In this document: one piece after another, positions 1-6,753 of the stretch
Layout: every line of letters starts with the position of its first letter
Numbering within the stretch: position 1 is the stretch's first letter
Assembly: GCA_003248755.1 (NCBI GenBank)
Contig: QFQW01000090.1
Coordinates: forward strand, 1-15,146
DNA: 15,146 nt
Origin: Chryseobacterium sp.
GTDB lineage: Bacteria > Bacteroidota > Bacteroidia > Flavobacteriales > Weeksellaceae
Reading direction: 5' to 3'
The notes under the pieces: model-generated
Database searches by the model: none
What the model was told of the DNA's origin: nothing
What the model saw: the letters and a program-made list of their open reading frames with translations, nothing else
Position numbers and translations under genes: made by a program

Positions 1-19
1 ACTCTGAGCTGAGTCGAAG
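1..19 (-). repeat. Partial copy of a CTTCGAC..AGCTCAG intergenic repeat
   Basis: Read on the minus strand this is CTTCGACTCAGCTCAGAGT. It matches the sequence CTTCGACAAGCTCAGGGT at 5549-5566 apart from a one-base length difference and one or two substitutions. The copy touches the window edge, so its full extent is unknown. It lies 39 bp before the M3 peptidase gene. Words of this type recur between genes in many bacterial genomes; that family statement is from general knowledge. Confidence 0.45.
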
Positions 20-57
20 AGCTTTGAACATTAAACCTTAAATTAGGAACAAAAAAT

Positions 58-2079
58 ATGAATCCACTTTTAGAAAAATTCAATACAAAATATACCTCAT
101 CGCCTTTCGAGGAAATCAAAGAAGAACATTATCTGCCTGCTTTCCAGGAATTAGTAAAAACTTCTGAAAAAGAAATTGATGAAATGACCAATAACTCAGA
201 AACTCCGACTTTCGAAAATACGATTGAAGCAATGGCTTTCTCAGGAGAACAATTGGACAGAGTTTCCAATATTTTCTTCAATATTAATTCTGCTGAGACC
301 AATGATGAGATTCAGAAAATCGCTCAGGAAGTTTCGCCACTTTTGACAGAATTCTCTTCCAAAATTTCTCAAAACGAAAAACTATTTGAAAGAATCAAAA
401 GTGTTTACGACCAAAAAGACAGATTGTCTTTAAATGAAGAGCAACAAACTTTACTCAATGAAACTTACAAAGGTTTTGTAAGAAGCGGCGCATTGCTCAA
501 TGAAGAAGATAAAAAGAAACTGGAGAAAATCAATATGGATTTGTCCATCAAATCGCTTCAATTCGGACAAAATGCTTTGGCATCGACCAACGCTTATTTC
601 AAACATATCACCAACAAAGATGAATTGAGTGGAATTCCGGAAGCGATTCTTCAGCAATACGAAGAAGATGCAAAGGAAAAAGATTTGGAAGGTTATGTGA
701 TTACTTTGCAATATCCAAGTTATCTTCCGGCAATGACTTACGCCGAAAATCGTGAATTGAGAAAAGAATTAGCTTTAGCAAACGGAAAAAAATCGTTTGA
801 CGGAGGAGAGTTTGATAATCAGAATTTGATTAAAGAAATTGTAAAACTTCGTCAGGAAAAAGCAGAATTGTTAGGTTATAAGAATTATGCAGATTTTGTT
901 CTGGAAGAAAGAATGGCACAATCGCCAACCAAGGTTTTCGAATTTTTGAATGAACTTCTTGAAAAAGCAACGCCTTACGCCCAAAAAGAAATCGAAGAAC
1001 TGAAATCCCTGGCAAAAGCTGACGGAATCGAAGACATCCAAAGTTATGACCACGCTTTTTATGCAGAAAAATTAAGAAAACAAAAATTCGATATTGATGA
1101 TGAAGAACTGAAACCGTATTTCCAGTTGGAGAAAGTTCAGGAAGCTGTTTTTGGTTTAGCAGGAAAATTATTCGGATTGGAATTCAAAGAAATCGATGAT
1201 GTTCAAAAATACCATCACGATGTAAAAACTTACGAAATCACAGAAAACGGAAATTACAAAGCCCTACTCTACGCCGATTATCATCCAAGAAAAGGAAAAC
1301 GTGCCGGCGCCTGGATGACGAGTTATAAAAATCAGTACAAAAAAGACGGCGAAAATTCCCGTCCGCATATTTCTGTTGTTTGCAACTTCACAAAACCGAC
1401 AAAGGACACACCAAGTTTGTTGACTTTCCAGGAAGTAACAACCTTGTTCCACGAATTTGGACATGCGCTTCATGGCGTTTTGGCAGACACCCAATATCCG
1501 AATCTTTCTGGGACTTCGGTTAAATGGGACTTTGTGGAATTACCTTCTCAGTTTTTGGAAAACTATTGTTACGAGCCTGAATTCTTGAAAACATTCGCAA
1601 AACATTATCAAACGGAAGAAATTCTTCCAACTGAAAAAATCGAGAAACTATCTCAGAGCAAATCTTTTATGGAAGGTTATCAGACGTTAAGACAGCTTGG
1701 ATTCGGGTTATTGGACATGGCTTATCACACCGAAGTTGGAGCATTGGAAAATAAGAGTGTGAAAGCGTTTGAGGTTGAGAAAACTGCAACAACCAATCTT
1801 TATCCAAGTAATCCTGAAACTGCGGCAAGTCCAAGTTTTTCACATATCTTCCAAGGCGGCTATTCGGCTGGATATTATTCTTACAAATGGGCAGAAGTTC
1901 TGGATGCGGATGCTTTCCAATATTTTAAAGAGAATGGAATTTTCAATCCGGAAATTGCCGCGAAATATAAAGTTCTTCTCTCTTCCGGCGGAACCAAAAA
2001 CCCTATGAAATTGTATAAAAACTTCCGTGGAAGAGAACCGAAAGTGGAGAGTCTTTTGAAAAGAGCTTTTGGAGAATAA
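58..2079 (+). CDS. M3 family metallopeptidase (peptidyl-dipeptidase Dcp / oligopeptidase A type)
   Basis: This is a zinc peptidase predicted to degrade short peptides in the cytoplasm, either clipping dipeptides from the C-terminus (Dcp) or acting as an oligopeptidase (PrlC). The sequence shows the M3 signature HEFGH: His465 and His469 as zinc ligands and Glu466 as catalytic base. A downstream Glu494 in WDFVELPSQ is the third ligand. Near the C-terminus FQGGYSAGYYSYKW is the conserved Gly/Tyr-rich substrate-binding segment. The 673 residues match the usual 670-700 of the family. There is no signal peptide or lipobox (it begins MNPLLEKF), so unlike exported Bacteroidota paralogues it should be cytosolic. 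The ATG is preceded by an A-rich stretch without Shine-Dalgarno. It appears monocistronic: a strong hairpin follows its stop. Family assignment is very sure; Dcp versus PrlC specificity cannot be decided here. Confidence 0.95.
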   Translation: MNPLLEKFNTKYTSSPFEEIKEEHYLPAFQELVKTSEKEIDEMTNNSETPTFENTIEAMAFSGEQLDRVSNIFFNINSAETNDEIQKIAQEVSPLLTEFSSKISQNEKLFERIKSVYDQKDRLSLNEEQQTLLNETYKGFVRSGALLNEEDKKKLEKINMDLSIKSLQFGQNALASTNAYFKHITNKDELSGIPEAILQQYEEDAKEKDLEGYVITLQYPSYLPAMTYAENRELRKELALANGKKSFDGGEFDNQNLIKEIVKLRQEKAELLGYKNYADFVLEERMAQSPTKVFEFLNELLEKATPYAQKEIEELKSLAKADGIEDIQSYDHAFYAEKLRKQKFDIDDEELKPYFQLEKVQEAVFGLAGKLFGLEFKEIDDVQKYHHDVKTYEITENGNYKALLYADYHPRKGKRAGAWMTSYKNQYKKDGENSRPHISVVCNFTKPTKDTPSLLTFQEVTTLFHEFGHALHGVLADTQYPNLSGTSVKWDFVELPSQFLENYCYEPEFLKTFAKHYQTEEILPTEKIEKLSQSKSFMEGYQTLRQLGFGLLDMAYHTEVGALENKSVKAFEVEKTATTNLYPSNPETAASPSFSHIFQGGYSAGYYSYKWAEVLDADAFQYFKENGIFNPEIAAKYKVLLSSGGTKNPMKLYKNFRGREPKVESLLKRAFGE

Positions 2080-2085
2080 TTTTAA

Positions 2086-2138
2086 AAATATGAGATACAA
2101 GACATCAGACAACTTACAACTTCTTGTGTCTCATATTT
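2086..2138 (+). repeat. Long hairpin between the M3 peptidase gene and the DUF2255 gene
   Basis: The arms AAATATGAGATACAAGA (2086-2102) and TCTTGTGTCTCATATTT (2122-2138) pair over 17 positions with one G-U wobble, around a 19-nt loop. It begins six bases after the peptidase stop codon. It could end that transcript, but no clear T-run follows the right arm (CATCTAAAAAAAAC), so an intergenic repeat or an mRNA 3'-end stabiliser is equally possible. Confidence 0.55.
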
Positions 2139-2154
2139 CATCTAAAAAAAACAA

Positions 2155-2535
2155 ATGAACATGAAAAATGCAATTCAATATATCGATTCCCATAATCTTA
2201 TTGGTATAAAAGCAGGGAAAGAAAGAGAGTCGTTCTTAGAAATCTGGATGGTTACTGTAGAAAACAGAATTTTTGCCCGTTCTTGGGGATTTGCAGAAAG
2301 AAGCTGGTACAATACTTTTTTGAAAGACAATCTTGGAGAGATAAAATGTGGCGAAACAATTTATAAGATTGAAGCTAAGATTCCGTCAGATTTAGCCAAC
2401 TTAGAAAATAAAATTAATCAATCTTATCTTGAAAAATATGATTCTGGAGAAAATTCTTTCTACGCAAAAGGAATTACAGAAAAAGAACATATCGAAAAAA
2501 CAATGGAGTTTGTAATTCTGGATAATCAAAACTAA
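2155..2535 (+). CDS. DUF2255-like small protein
   Basis: A 126-residue soluble protein with no signal peptide or membrane segment. The central part (about residues 27-80), FLEIWMVTVENRIFARSWG followed by ERSWYNTFLKD and a GEIKCGETIYKIEAKIPSD segment, resembles the DUF2255 family. In that family a short beta-barrel core carries a 'VRSWRG...WYR' motif, and the proteins are thought to be related to the flavin- or F420-binding split-barrel fold. No catalytic residues are established, so no reaction is proposed. The first of two nearby ATGs (2155, 2161) was taken; either could be used. The gene lies 32 bp upstream of an AraC-type regulator on the same strand, so the two may be co-transcribed and the regulator may control this gene. 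That link is inference. Confidence 0.6.
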   Translation: MNMKNAIQYIDSHNLIGIKAGKERESFLEIWMVTVENRIFARSWGFAERSWYNTFLKDNLGEIKCGETIYKIEAKIPSDLANLENKINQSYLEKYDSGENSFYAKGITEKEHIEKTMEFVILDNQN

Positions 2536-2567
2536 TTACAAACTATGTACAAAAAATTGCTTATTAA

Positions 2568-3455
2568 ATGAATCACAATGAAATATCAGTTCTGAATATC
2601 AATTTGTTTCAACCCGAAGCAAAACGTTCTGATTTTTATTTCAACACACTCAAAGAGCATCTTTTAAAAAGTCATAAACATATCGAGAAACCTCATCGTC
2701 ACGATTTTTATGCTTGTATGATTTTTACGAAAGGAACAGGCATTCATGAAATTGATTTTCAAAAATATGATGTTTCTCCAGGCAGCCTTTTCTTTATGTC
2801 CCCGGGACAGGTCCATAGCTGGCAATTGTCAGAAGACACGGACGGCTATATATTTTTCCATTCACAGGAATTCTTCGACCTTCATTTCGTTAATGAAAAA
2901 TTAAGGCAATATCCGTTTTTCGGGTCTGTTCTTTTTCCTCGAAAAATACAATTGGAAGAACAAAAGACAATTGGAATTTTAAACTTATTTAAGCAGATAG
3001 GAACCGAAAATTCTTCTTCCGAACTATTATCAGAAAACCTTATTATTTCTTTACTTTCTCAATTATACATCAATTGCTCAAGATTGTTTTCGGAACTTTC
3101 CTTCAACGAAACAACTCAGACCAATCCGATTTATATTCAACATTATCAGCATTTTGAAGAATTATTAGAATTAAATTTCATTAAAGAAAAATCTGCCAAT
3201 CAATATGCAAAATGGATGAATGTCTCCACCAAACATCTTAACAGAATCACACAAACCGTAGTTCACAAAACTGCTTCCGAAGTTATATCAGACCGCATCA
3301 TTCTGGAAGCCAAAAGATTGCTGATTCACCTTGATGAGAGTCTTGTAGATATTGCTTTCGGTCTTGGTTACGAGGAATATTCTTATTTCGTGAGAGTATT
3401 TCGTAAAAAAACGGGACTAACACCTTCTTTATTTGTTAAAGGCAATAAATTATAA
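2568..3455 (+). CDS. AraC family transcriptional regulator
   Basis: A 295-residue DNA-binding regulator with the classic two-part layout. Residues about 35-105 form a cupin-like ligand-binding domain; KPHRHDFYACMIFTKGTG and the SPGQVHSWQL segment contain the usual histidines (His43, His45, His83) and the 'P..HR.dFY.i..i..G.G' pattern. Residues about 195-292 form the AraC/XylS DNA-binding domain with two helix-turn-helices. The first covers about 208-229 (ANQYAKWMNVSTKHLNRI) and the second 257-280, ending in DIAFGLGYEEYSYFVRVFRKKTGLTPS, the family's most conserved block. It follows the DUF2255 gene by 32 bp and converges on ccoG with only 6 bp between stop codons. The ligand and targets are unknown. 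Closest in style to Bacteroidota AraC regulators responding to small organic effectors. Confidence 0.92.
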   Translation: MNHNEISVLNINLFQPEAKRSDFYFNTLKEHLLKSHKHIEKPHRHDFYACMIFTKGTGIHEIDFQKYDVSPGSLFFMSPGQVHSWQLSEDTDGYIFFHSQEFFDLHFVNEKLRQYPFFGSVLFPRKIQLEEQKTIGILNLFKQIGTENSSSELLSENLIISLLSQLYINCSRLFSELSFNETTQTNPIYIQHYQHFEELLELNFIKEKSANQYAKWMNVSTKHLNRITQTVVHKTASEVISDRIILEAKRLLIHLDESLVDIAFGLGYEEYSYFVRVFRKKTGLTPSLFVKGNKL

Positions 3456-3461
3456 TTTGTT

Positions 3462-4904
3462 TCAAAACTGGAATTTAAACGGTCCTTCGAAGTAAGTTTT
3501 GTAGGAGTCCAGCATTTCTCCGTCGGCATCAAAAACGCCTATTTCTATATTTTGTTTTGACAACTTGACTTCACTTTCCGGGAAGCTGATATTGACATTT
3601 CCTTTTATCATCGCATCGCCCTTAACAATAATATCTTCTTTACCTGCAAAAGTTATTTCCGAATGTTTTGGATAAAGAACCTTTATTGTCATCATTTTTT
3701 TCTCATTGGACTTATTGAGAATCGTATAAGTAAATGTATTGGTGATTTTCCCGTCTCTTATAAAGTAGGCAGCACCAGCCGGTCTGATAAACTTAGCTTC
3801 AACCGAACCTCGGTCATACATCAGCAGGCACAAAACACCAATCAGTGCGAAAAGTGCGACCGTTGTTGCCTTCATCCTGGCTGTAAATTTGAATTTTTCC
3901 TGATTCTCAATCTCGGCTTCGGTCGCATATCGGATTAGACCTTTTGGCATTCCGACTTTTTCCATTATCTCATCACAAGCATCGATACAAGCCGTGCAGT
4001 TGATACACTCTAACTGTTGCCCATTTCTGATATCGATTCCCGTTGGACAAACTACCACACATTGCTGACAATCGATACAATCGCCTTTTCCTGCAGTCTT
4101 TCTATTTTCACCATTCCTCCATTTTGCACGATTCTCTCCTCTTTTAAAATCATAATAAACATTGACTGTATTTTTATCTATCAAAACACCCTGCAATCTT
4201 CCATAAGGACAAACCAAAGTACAGACCTGCTCTCTGAACCAGGCAAAAACAAAATAAAAAATCCCCGTGAATACCAACATCACAATAAAGTTTGTAGGAT
4301 ATTTTACAGGACCACTCATCATAATTCTAAAAGTCTCCTCATAACCAACAATGTACATAAACATAATATGGCTTATCAGCAATGATATTAGTAAAAAGAC
4401 AGACCATTTGAGTATTCTTTTTCTGATTTTCTCTTCATCCCAAGCTTGTTTATTCAGTTTCATCTGCTTGTTTCGGTCGCCTTCTATCCAATATTCGATT
4501 TTACGGAAAATCATTTCCATAAATAAAGTTTGAGGGCAAATCCAACCACAAAAAATCCTTCCAAAAACAACCGTGAAAAGCATTACAAAAATCACTGAAG
4601 TTACAGCACCTAACGCAAGAATGAAAAAGTCCTGCAGATAAAAAGGTTGTCCAAGAATGAAAAATTTTCTGTCTATAATATTAATCAGCAAAACCGGATT
4701 ACCACTGATTTTGAGAAAAGGCATTATAACAAATAAAAAAATCAATGAATACCCAACATATTCTCTGTAATTGGTGTATTTTCCTTTTGGCTTTCTCGGA
4801 AAAACCCATTTTCGGGTTCCGTTTTCGTCCATTGTTCCCACAGAATCTCGGAATGCTTCTTCCAAAATCTCAGTATTTTTTACCGTATTGTCTTTTATAT
4901 CCAT
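3462..4904 (-). CDS. ccoG: Cytochrome c oxidase accessory protein CcoG (FixG)
   Basis: An inner-membrane polyferredoxin needed for assembly of cbb3-type cytochrome c oxidase. In studied bacteria it is implicated in reducing Cu(II) to Cu(I) for the CuB site. The 480 residues show hydrophobic segments near 51-68, 93-115, 167-187, 205-223 and 346-363. The membrane-side cysteine pairs are CGWICP (Cys119, Cys123) and CTLVCPYGR (Cys228, Cys232). Two [4Fe-4S] ferredoxin motifs follow, CIDCQQCVVVCP (Cys276/279/282/286) and CINCTACIDAC (Cys300/303/306/310). The C-terminal domain from about 375 is the FixG immunoglobulin-like domain. All expected cysteines are present. The gene is isolated: it converges on the AraC gene, and no ccoNOP, ccoH, ccoI or ccoS lies within the window on either side, whereas ccoG is usually inside that cluster. 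The upstream spacer has a possible -7 element and a palindrome. Confidence 0.96.
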   Translation of the reverse strand: MDIKDNTVKNTEILEEAFRDSVGTMDENGTRKWVFPRKPKGKYTNYREYVGYSLIFLFVIMPFLKISGNPVLLINIIDRKFFILGQPFYLQDFFILALGAVTSVIFVMLFTVVFGRIFCGWICPQTLFMEMIFRKIEYWIEGDRNKQMKLNKQAWDEEKIRKRILKWSVFLLISLLISHIMFMYIVGYEETFRIMMSGPVKYPTNFIVMLVFTGIFYFVFAWFREQVCTLVCPYGRLQGVLIDKNTVNVYYDFKRGENRAKWRNGENRKTAGKGDCIDCQQCVVVCPTGIDIRNGQQLECINCTACIDACDEIMEKVGMPKGLIRYATEAEIENQEKFKFTARMKATTVALFALIGVLCLLMYDRGSVEAKFIRPAGAAYFIRDGKITNTFTYTILNKSNEKKMMTIKVLYPKHSEITFAGKEDIIVKGDAMIKGNVNISFPESEVKLSKQNIEIGVFDADGEMLDSYKTYFEGPFKFQF

Positions 4905-4925
4905 ATTAATTTTATCTCTACAAGC

Positions 4926-4944
4926 AATTCAAAACGATTGAATT
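4926..4944. promoter_or_regulatory. Perfect palindrome upstream of ccoG
   Basis: AATTCAA-aacga-TTGAATT is a perfect 7-bp inverted repeat with a 5-bp spacer, ending 21 bp before the ccoG start codon. It could bind a dimeric regulator or form a short hairpin in the ccoG leader. It does not match the FNR/ANR consensus TTGATnnnnATCAA. Confidence 0.35.
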
Positions 4945-4988
4945 ATTAAGACTTAAAGCCTTAAAAATCATGCTCCAATTTGCTAATA

Positions 4989-4996
4989 CAAAATTA
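4989..4996 (-). promoter_or_regulatory. Candidate -7 element for ccoG
   Basis: On the minus strand this reads TAATTTTG, a full match to the Bacteroidota -7 consensus TAnnTTTG. No TTG-type -33 element is seen 17-23 bp upstream. If used, it gives a leader of roughly 80 nt that contains the palindrome at 4926-4944. Confidence 0.3.
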
Positions 4997-5131
4997 CTTC
5001 TGTTAAGAATTTTATGATAATGACATTGACTTACAAAATAGGACAATCAGGACATATCACTATTTTTCAAACTAATATTTATCAGTAAAATTTACACGAG
5101 AATGTTTTTAAAATAATATTTTAGATTTCGT

Positions 5132-5138
5132 TACTTTG
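5132..5138 (+). promoter_or_regulatory. Candidate -7 element for the ychJ-like gene
   Basis: TACTTTG resembles TAnnTTTG with one T missing and lies 21 bp before the ATG at 5160. No good -33 element is visible upstream. Its TTG is in frame with the gene and could be mistaken for a start codon. Confidence 0.3.
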
Positions 5139-5159
5139 GAATCTTTAAAAAAAGTCAAA

Positions 5160-5537
5160 ATGAATTGTCCCTGCTGTTCCGGAAAATCCTACGAAGATTG
5201 CTGCCAACCTTATCATTTGAAAGAAAAATTTGCTCCAACGGCAGAAGCATTGATGCGTTCAAGATTTTCGGCTTTTGCAATCCCAAACGGCGAATATCTC
5301 TGGGAAACGACTTCTCCTAATAAAAGGCAGTTTCATAATAAAAAGGATTTGCAGGAATGGGGTGAAATCAATGATTGGACGAAGCTGGAAATTGTGGACA
5401 AGCCCTCAACCAACAAAGTGGAATTCAAAGCTTTTTATACTGATGAAGACGGTAACAAACAAGTTCATCACGAGTTGTCGCAGTTCAGGATGATTCAGAA
5501 TCGCTGGTATTATGTGACCGGGGAATTTTTGGATTGA
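5160..5537 (+). CDS. YchJ family protein with N-terminal SEC-C zinc motif
   Basis: A 125-residue protein of the YchJ family, of unknown biochemical role. It starts with a SEC-C-type zinc-binding motif, CPCCSGKSYEDCCQPYH (Cys3, Cys5, Cys13, Cys14, His18 region). The YchJ middle domain follows, with its hallmark PTAEALMRSRFSAFA and an NTF2-like body ending FRMIQNRWYYVTGEF. E. coli YchJ, about 150 residues, has a second SEC-C motif at the C-terminus; here the protein stops after the NTF2-like body, as in many shorter family members. I chose ATG 5160 rather than an in-frame TTG at 5136. The motif then starts at residue 2 as is usual, and the TTG sits in a likely -7 promoter element. It is divergent from ccoG and convergent with the VF530-like gene. 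Confidence 0.85.
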   Translation: MNCPCCSGKSYEDCCQPYHLKEKFAPTAEALMRSRFSAFAIPNGEYLWETTSPNKRQFHNKKDLQEWGEINDWTKLEIVDKPSTNKVEFKAFYTDEDGNKQVHHELSQFRMIQNRWYYVTGEFLD

Positions 5538-5546
5538 TTATTTAGA

Positions 5547-5607
5547 CCCTTCGACAAGCTCAGGGTGACATCGCTGATATAAAGCTTGCCAGGTTGAACA
5601 TGTCGAA
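5547..5607 (+). repeat. Intergenic repeat with nested inverted segments
   Basis: The spacer after the ychJ-like gene contains CCCTTCGACAAGCTCAGGG (5547-5565), followed by GTGACA. TTCGACA (5550-5556) is mirrored by TGTCGAA (5601-5607), and CAAGCT (5555-5560) by AGCTTG (5583-5588), so about 58 nt can fold into a nested stem. A related copy begins the window at 1-19 on the other strand. Lying between convergent genes, it may also end transcripts. Confidence 0.55.
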
Positions 5608-5646
5608 TCCTTTACCATTTGGCTACACTGAAGTATTCAAAATGCT

Positions 5647-5889
5647 TTATAAATTCTGTTTCTTCTTCTGCCTCAAAACATAAAGATACAAACTCTCCAC
5701 TTTTGCTCTTGCCCAAGGTGTTTTTCGAAGGAATTTGAGCGAGGAACTGACACTTGGATTTTCACCGGTAAAACACTTGATGCTGATTTGTTTTCCTAAT
5801 TCTCCATAACCTTTATAATATTCCAGCAATTCTTCCAGAATCGCATCCAGACGTTTTCCGTGCAAAGGGTCTTTCGAAGTGTTTTCCAT
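5647..5889 (-). CDS. VF530 family small protein (DUF2132)
   Basis: An 80-residue basic protein that fits the VF530 (DUF2132) family, whose members are described as DNA-binding from structural work. The family landmarks are present in order. DPLHGKRLDAILEELLEYY (7-25) contains the conserved DPLHG, then GYGELGKQISIKCF (28-40), then NPSVSSSLKFLRKTPWARAKVE (44-65), the best conserved block. The Lys-rich tail RQKKKQNL may aid nucleic-acid binding. There is no signal peptide or membrane segment. Length equals the family norm. The ATG at 5889 gives the expected start just before DPLHG. The gene is alone: it converges on the ychJ-like gene across a repeat, and upstream lies the spacer before the SGNH gene. 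Confidence 0.85.
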   Translation of the reverse strand: MENTSKDPLHGKRLDAILEELLEYYKGYGELGKQISIKCFTGENPSVSSSLKFLRKTPWARAKVESLYLYVLRQKKKQNL

Positions 5890-6047
5890 TTTGTAAAATT
5901 ATTGATATTATTTTGAACGTAAAGCCCACAAAGATTTTTTATAATTATTGAAAATATTTTAAGGTTCGCAAATCGAAGATTCATCGATTCCTTTACATTA
6001 ATAAAAAATTGAGATAAAGGCGCTTCGCTCAGCTAAATATTAAGAAA
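5890..6047. other. Non-coding spacer, possibly a decayed intergenic repeat
   Basis: No gene is supported in the 210 bp between the VF530-like and SGNH genes. It contains AATCGA-agattca-TCGATT (5971-5989), a small dyad, and low-complexity tracts such as CCCACAAAGATTTTTT near 5935 and GGCGCTTCGCTCAGC near 6019-6033. Those words resemble intergenic repeats I associate with flavobacterial genomes. That resemblance is from memory and unverified. The promoter of the SGNH gene begins right after it. Confidence 0.35.
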
Positions 6048-6052
6048 TAAAA

Positions 6053-6081
6053 TTGAGCGTTATTCTTATTTCTTATATTTG
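6053..6081 (+). promoter_or_regulatory. Bacteroidota-type promoter of the SGNH hydrolase gene
   Basis: TTG at 6053-6055 (-33), an 18-bp spacer, then TATATTTG at 6074-6081, a full match to the -7 consensus TAnnTTTG. The ATG lies 18 bp downstream, giving a leader of about 10-15 nt. This is the clearest promoter in the window. Confidence 0.6.
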
Positions 6082-6099
6082 ATAATCAAATTTAGAAAT

Positions 6100-6753
6100 A
6101 TGAAATCTATAGCATTTGCCTTATTATTACTTTCAACAATGTCATACGCTCAAGAATTTGCCAATTTTGGCAGATATCAAAAACAAAACCAGGAAGTCCT
6201 TTCACAAAACGTTGCTCCAAACTCTGTTTTGATGGGCGATTCTATCACAGAAGGCTGGTTTGCCACAGACCCGGGATTTTTTACCAAAAATAATTTTGTT
6301 GGAAGAGGAATCAGCGGGCAGGTGACTTCGCAGATGCTTTTGAGATTTCGTGAAGATGTAATTAAACTAAAGCCTAAACGTGTCATCATTCTTGCCGGAA
6401 CTAATGATATTGCGGAAAACCAAGGTCCTATTTCTCTGGATAAAGTCTTTGGAAATATCGTTTCTATGGCAGAATTGGCTAAAGCCAACAACATCAAAGT
6501 CGTTCTTTGCTCCGTTCTTCCTGCTTATGATTTCCCTTGGAGAAAAGATATGCAGCCTGCTGACAAAGTCATTGCGCTGAACAAAATGATAAAAGATTAT
6601 GCTCTTAAAAATCATATCACTTATGTGGATTATCATGCAGTTTTAAAAGATGAAAAAAATGGTTTACCAAAAGAAATTGCAGAGGACGGAATCCATCCTA
6701 ACAAATCAGGTTACGAAAAAATGGAAACTATCCTGATGAAAAATTTGAAATAA
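6100..6753 (+). CDS. Secreted SGNH/GDSL-family hydrolase
   Basis: An exported serine esterase or acetylhydrolase of the SGNH fold, 217 residues. The sequence begins with a signal peptide, MKSIAFALLLLSTMSYA, with cleavage likely before QEF. Block I is GDSIT with nucleophile Ser48. Block II is the Gly in GRGISGQ (near 68-73). Block III is AGTND with Asn102. Block V is DGIHP with Asp196 and His199. All four catalytic elements are intact. The family includes platelet-activating-factor acetylhydrolase-like and carbohydrate esterases; the substrate cannot be told. The start is ATG 6100. A TTG at 6079 in the same frame is part of the -7 promoter element and would add residues before the signal peptide. 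The stop codon overlaps the next ATG by one base (TAATG), so the YfiT-type gene should be translationally coupled. Confidence 0.9.
   Translation: MKSIAFALLLLSTMSYAQEFANFGRYQKQNQEVLSQNVAPNSVLMGDSITEGWFATDPGFFTKNNFVGRGISGQVTSQMLLRFREDVIKLKPKRVIILAGTNDIAENQGPISLDKVFGNIVSMAELAKANNIKVVLCSVLPAYDFPWRKDMQPADKVIALNKMIKDYALKNHITYVDYHAVLKDEKNGLPKEIAEDGIHPNKSGYEKMETILMKNLK

Noticed and set aside
1264..1494. Antisense and alternate-frame open frames inside the M3 peptidase gene and other genes
   Set aside because: They are short, have no recognisable domain and lie wholly within genes with strong family support on the other frame.
4905..5135. FNR/Crp-type site upstream of ccoG
   Set aside because: No TTGATnnnnATCAA-like sequence is present; the dyad found has a different sequence and spacing.
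5136..5159. Eight-residue N-terminal extension of the ychJ-like protein from a TTG start
   Set aside because: The TTG is part of a likely -7 element, and the SEC-C motif normally begins at the N-terminus, as it does from ATG 5160.
6079..6099. TTG start for the SGNH hydrolase
   Set aside because: It is the end of TATATTTG, a consensus -7 element, and would place extra residues before a normal signal peptide.
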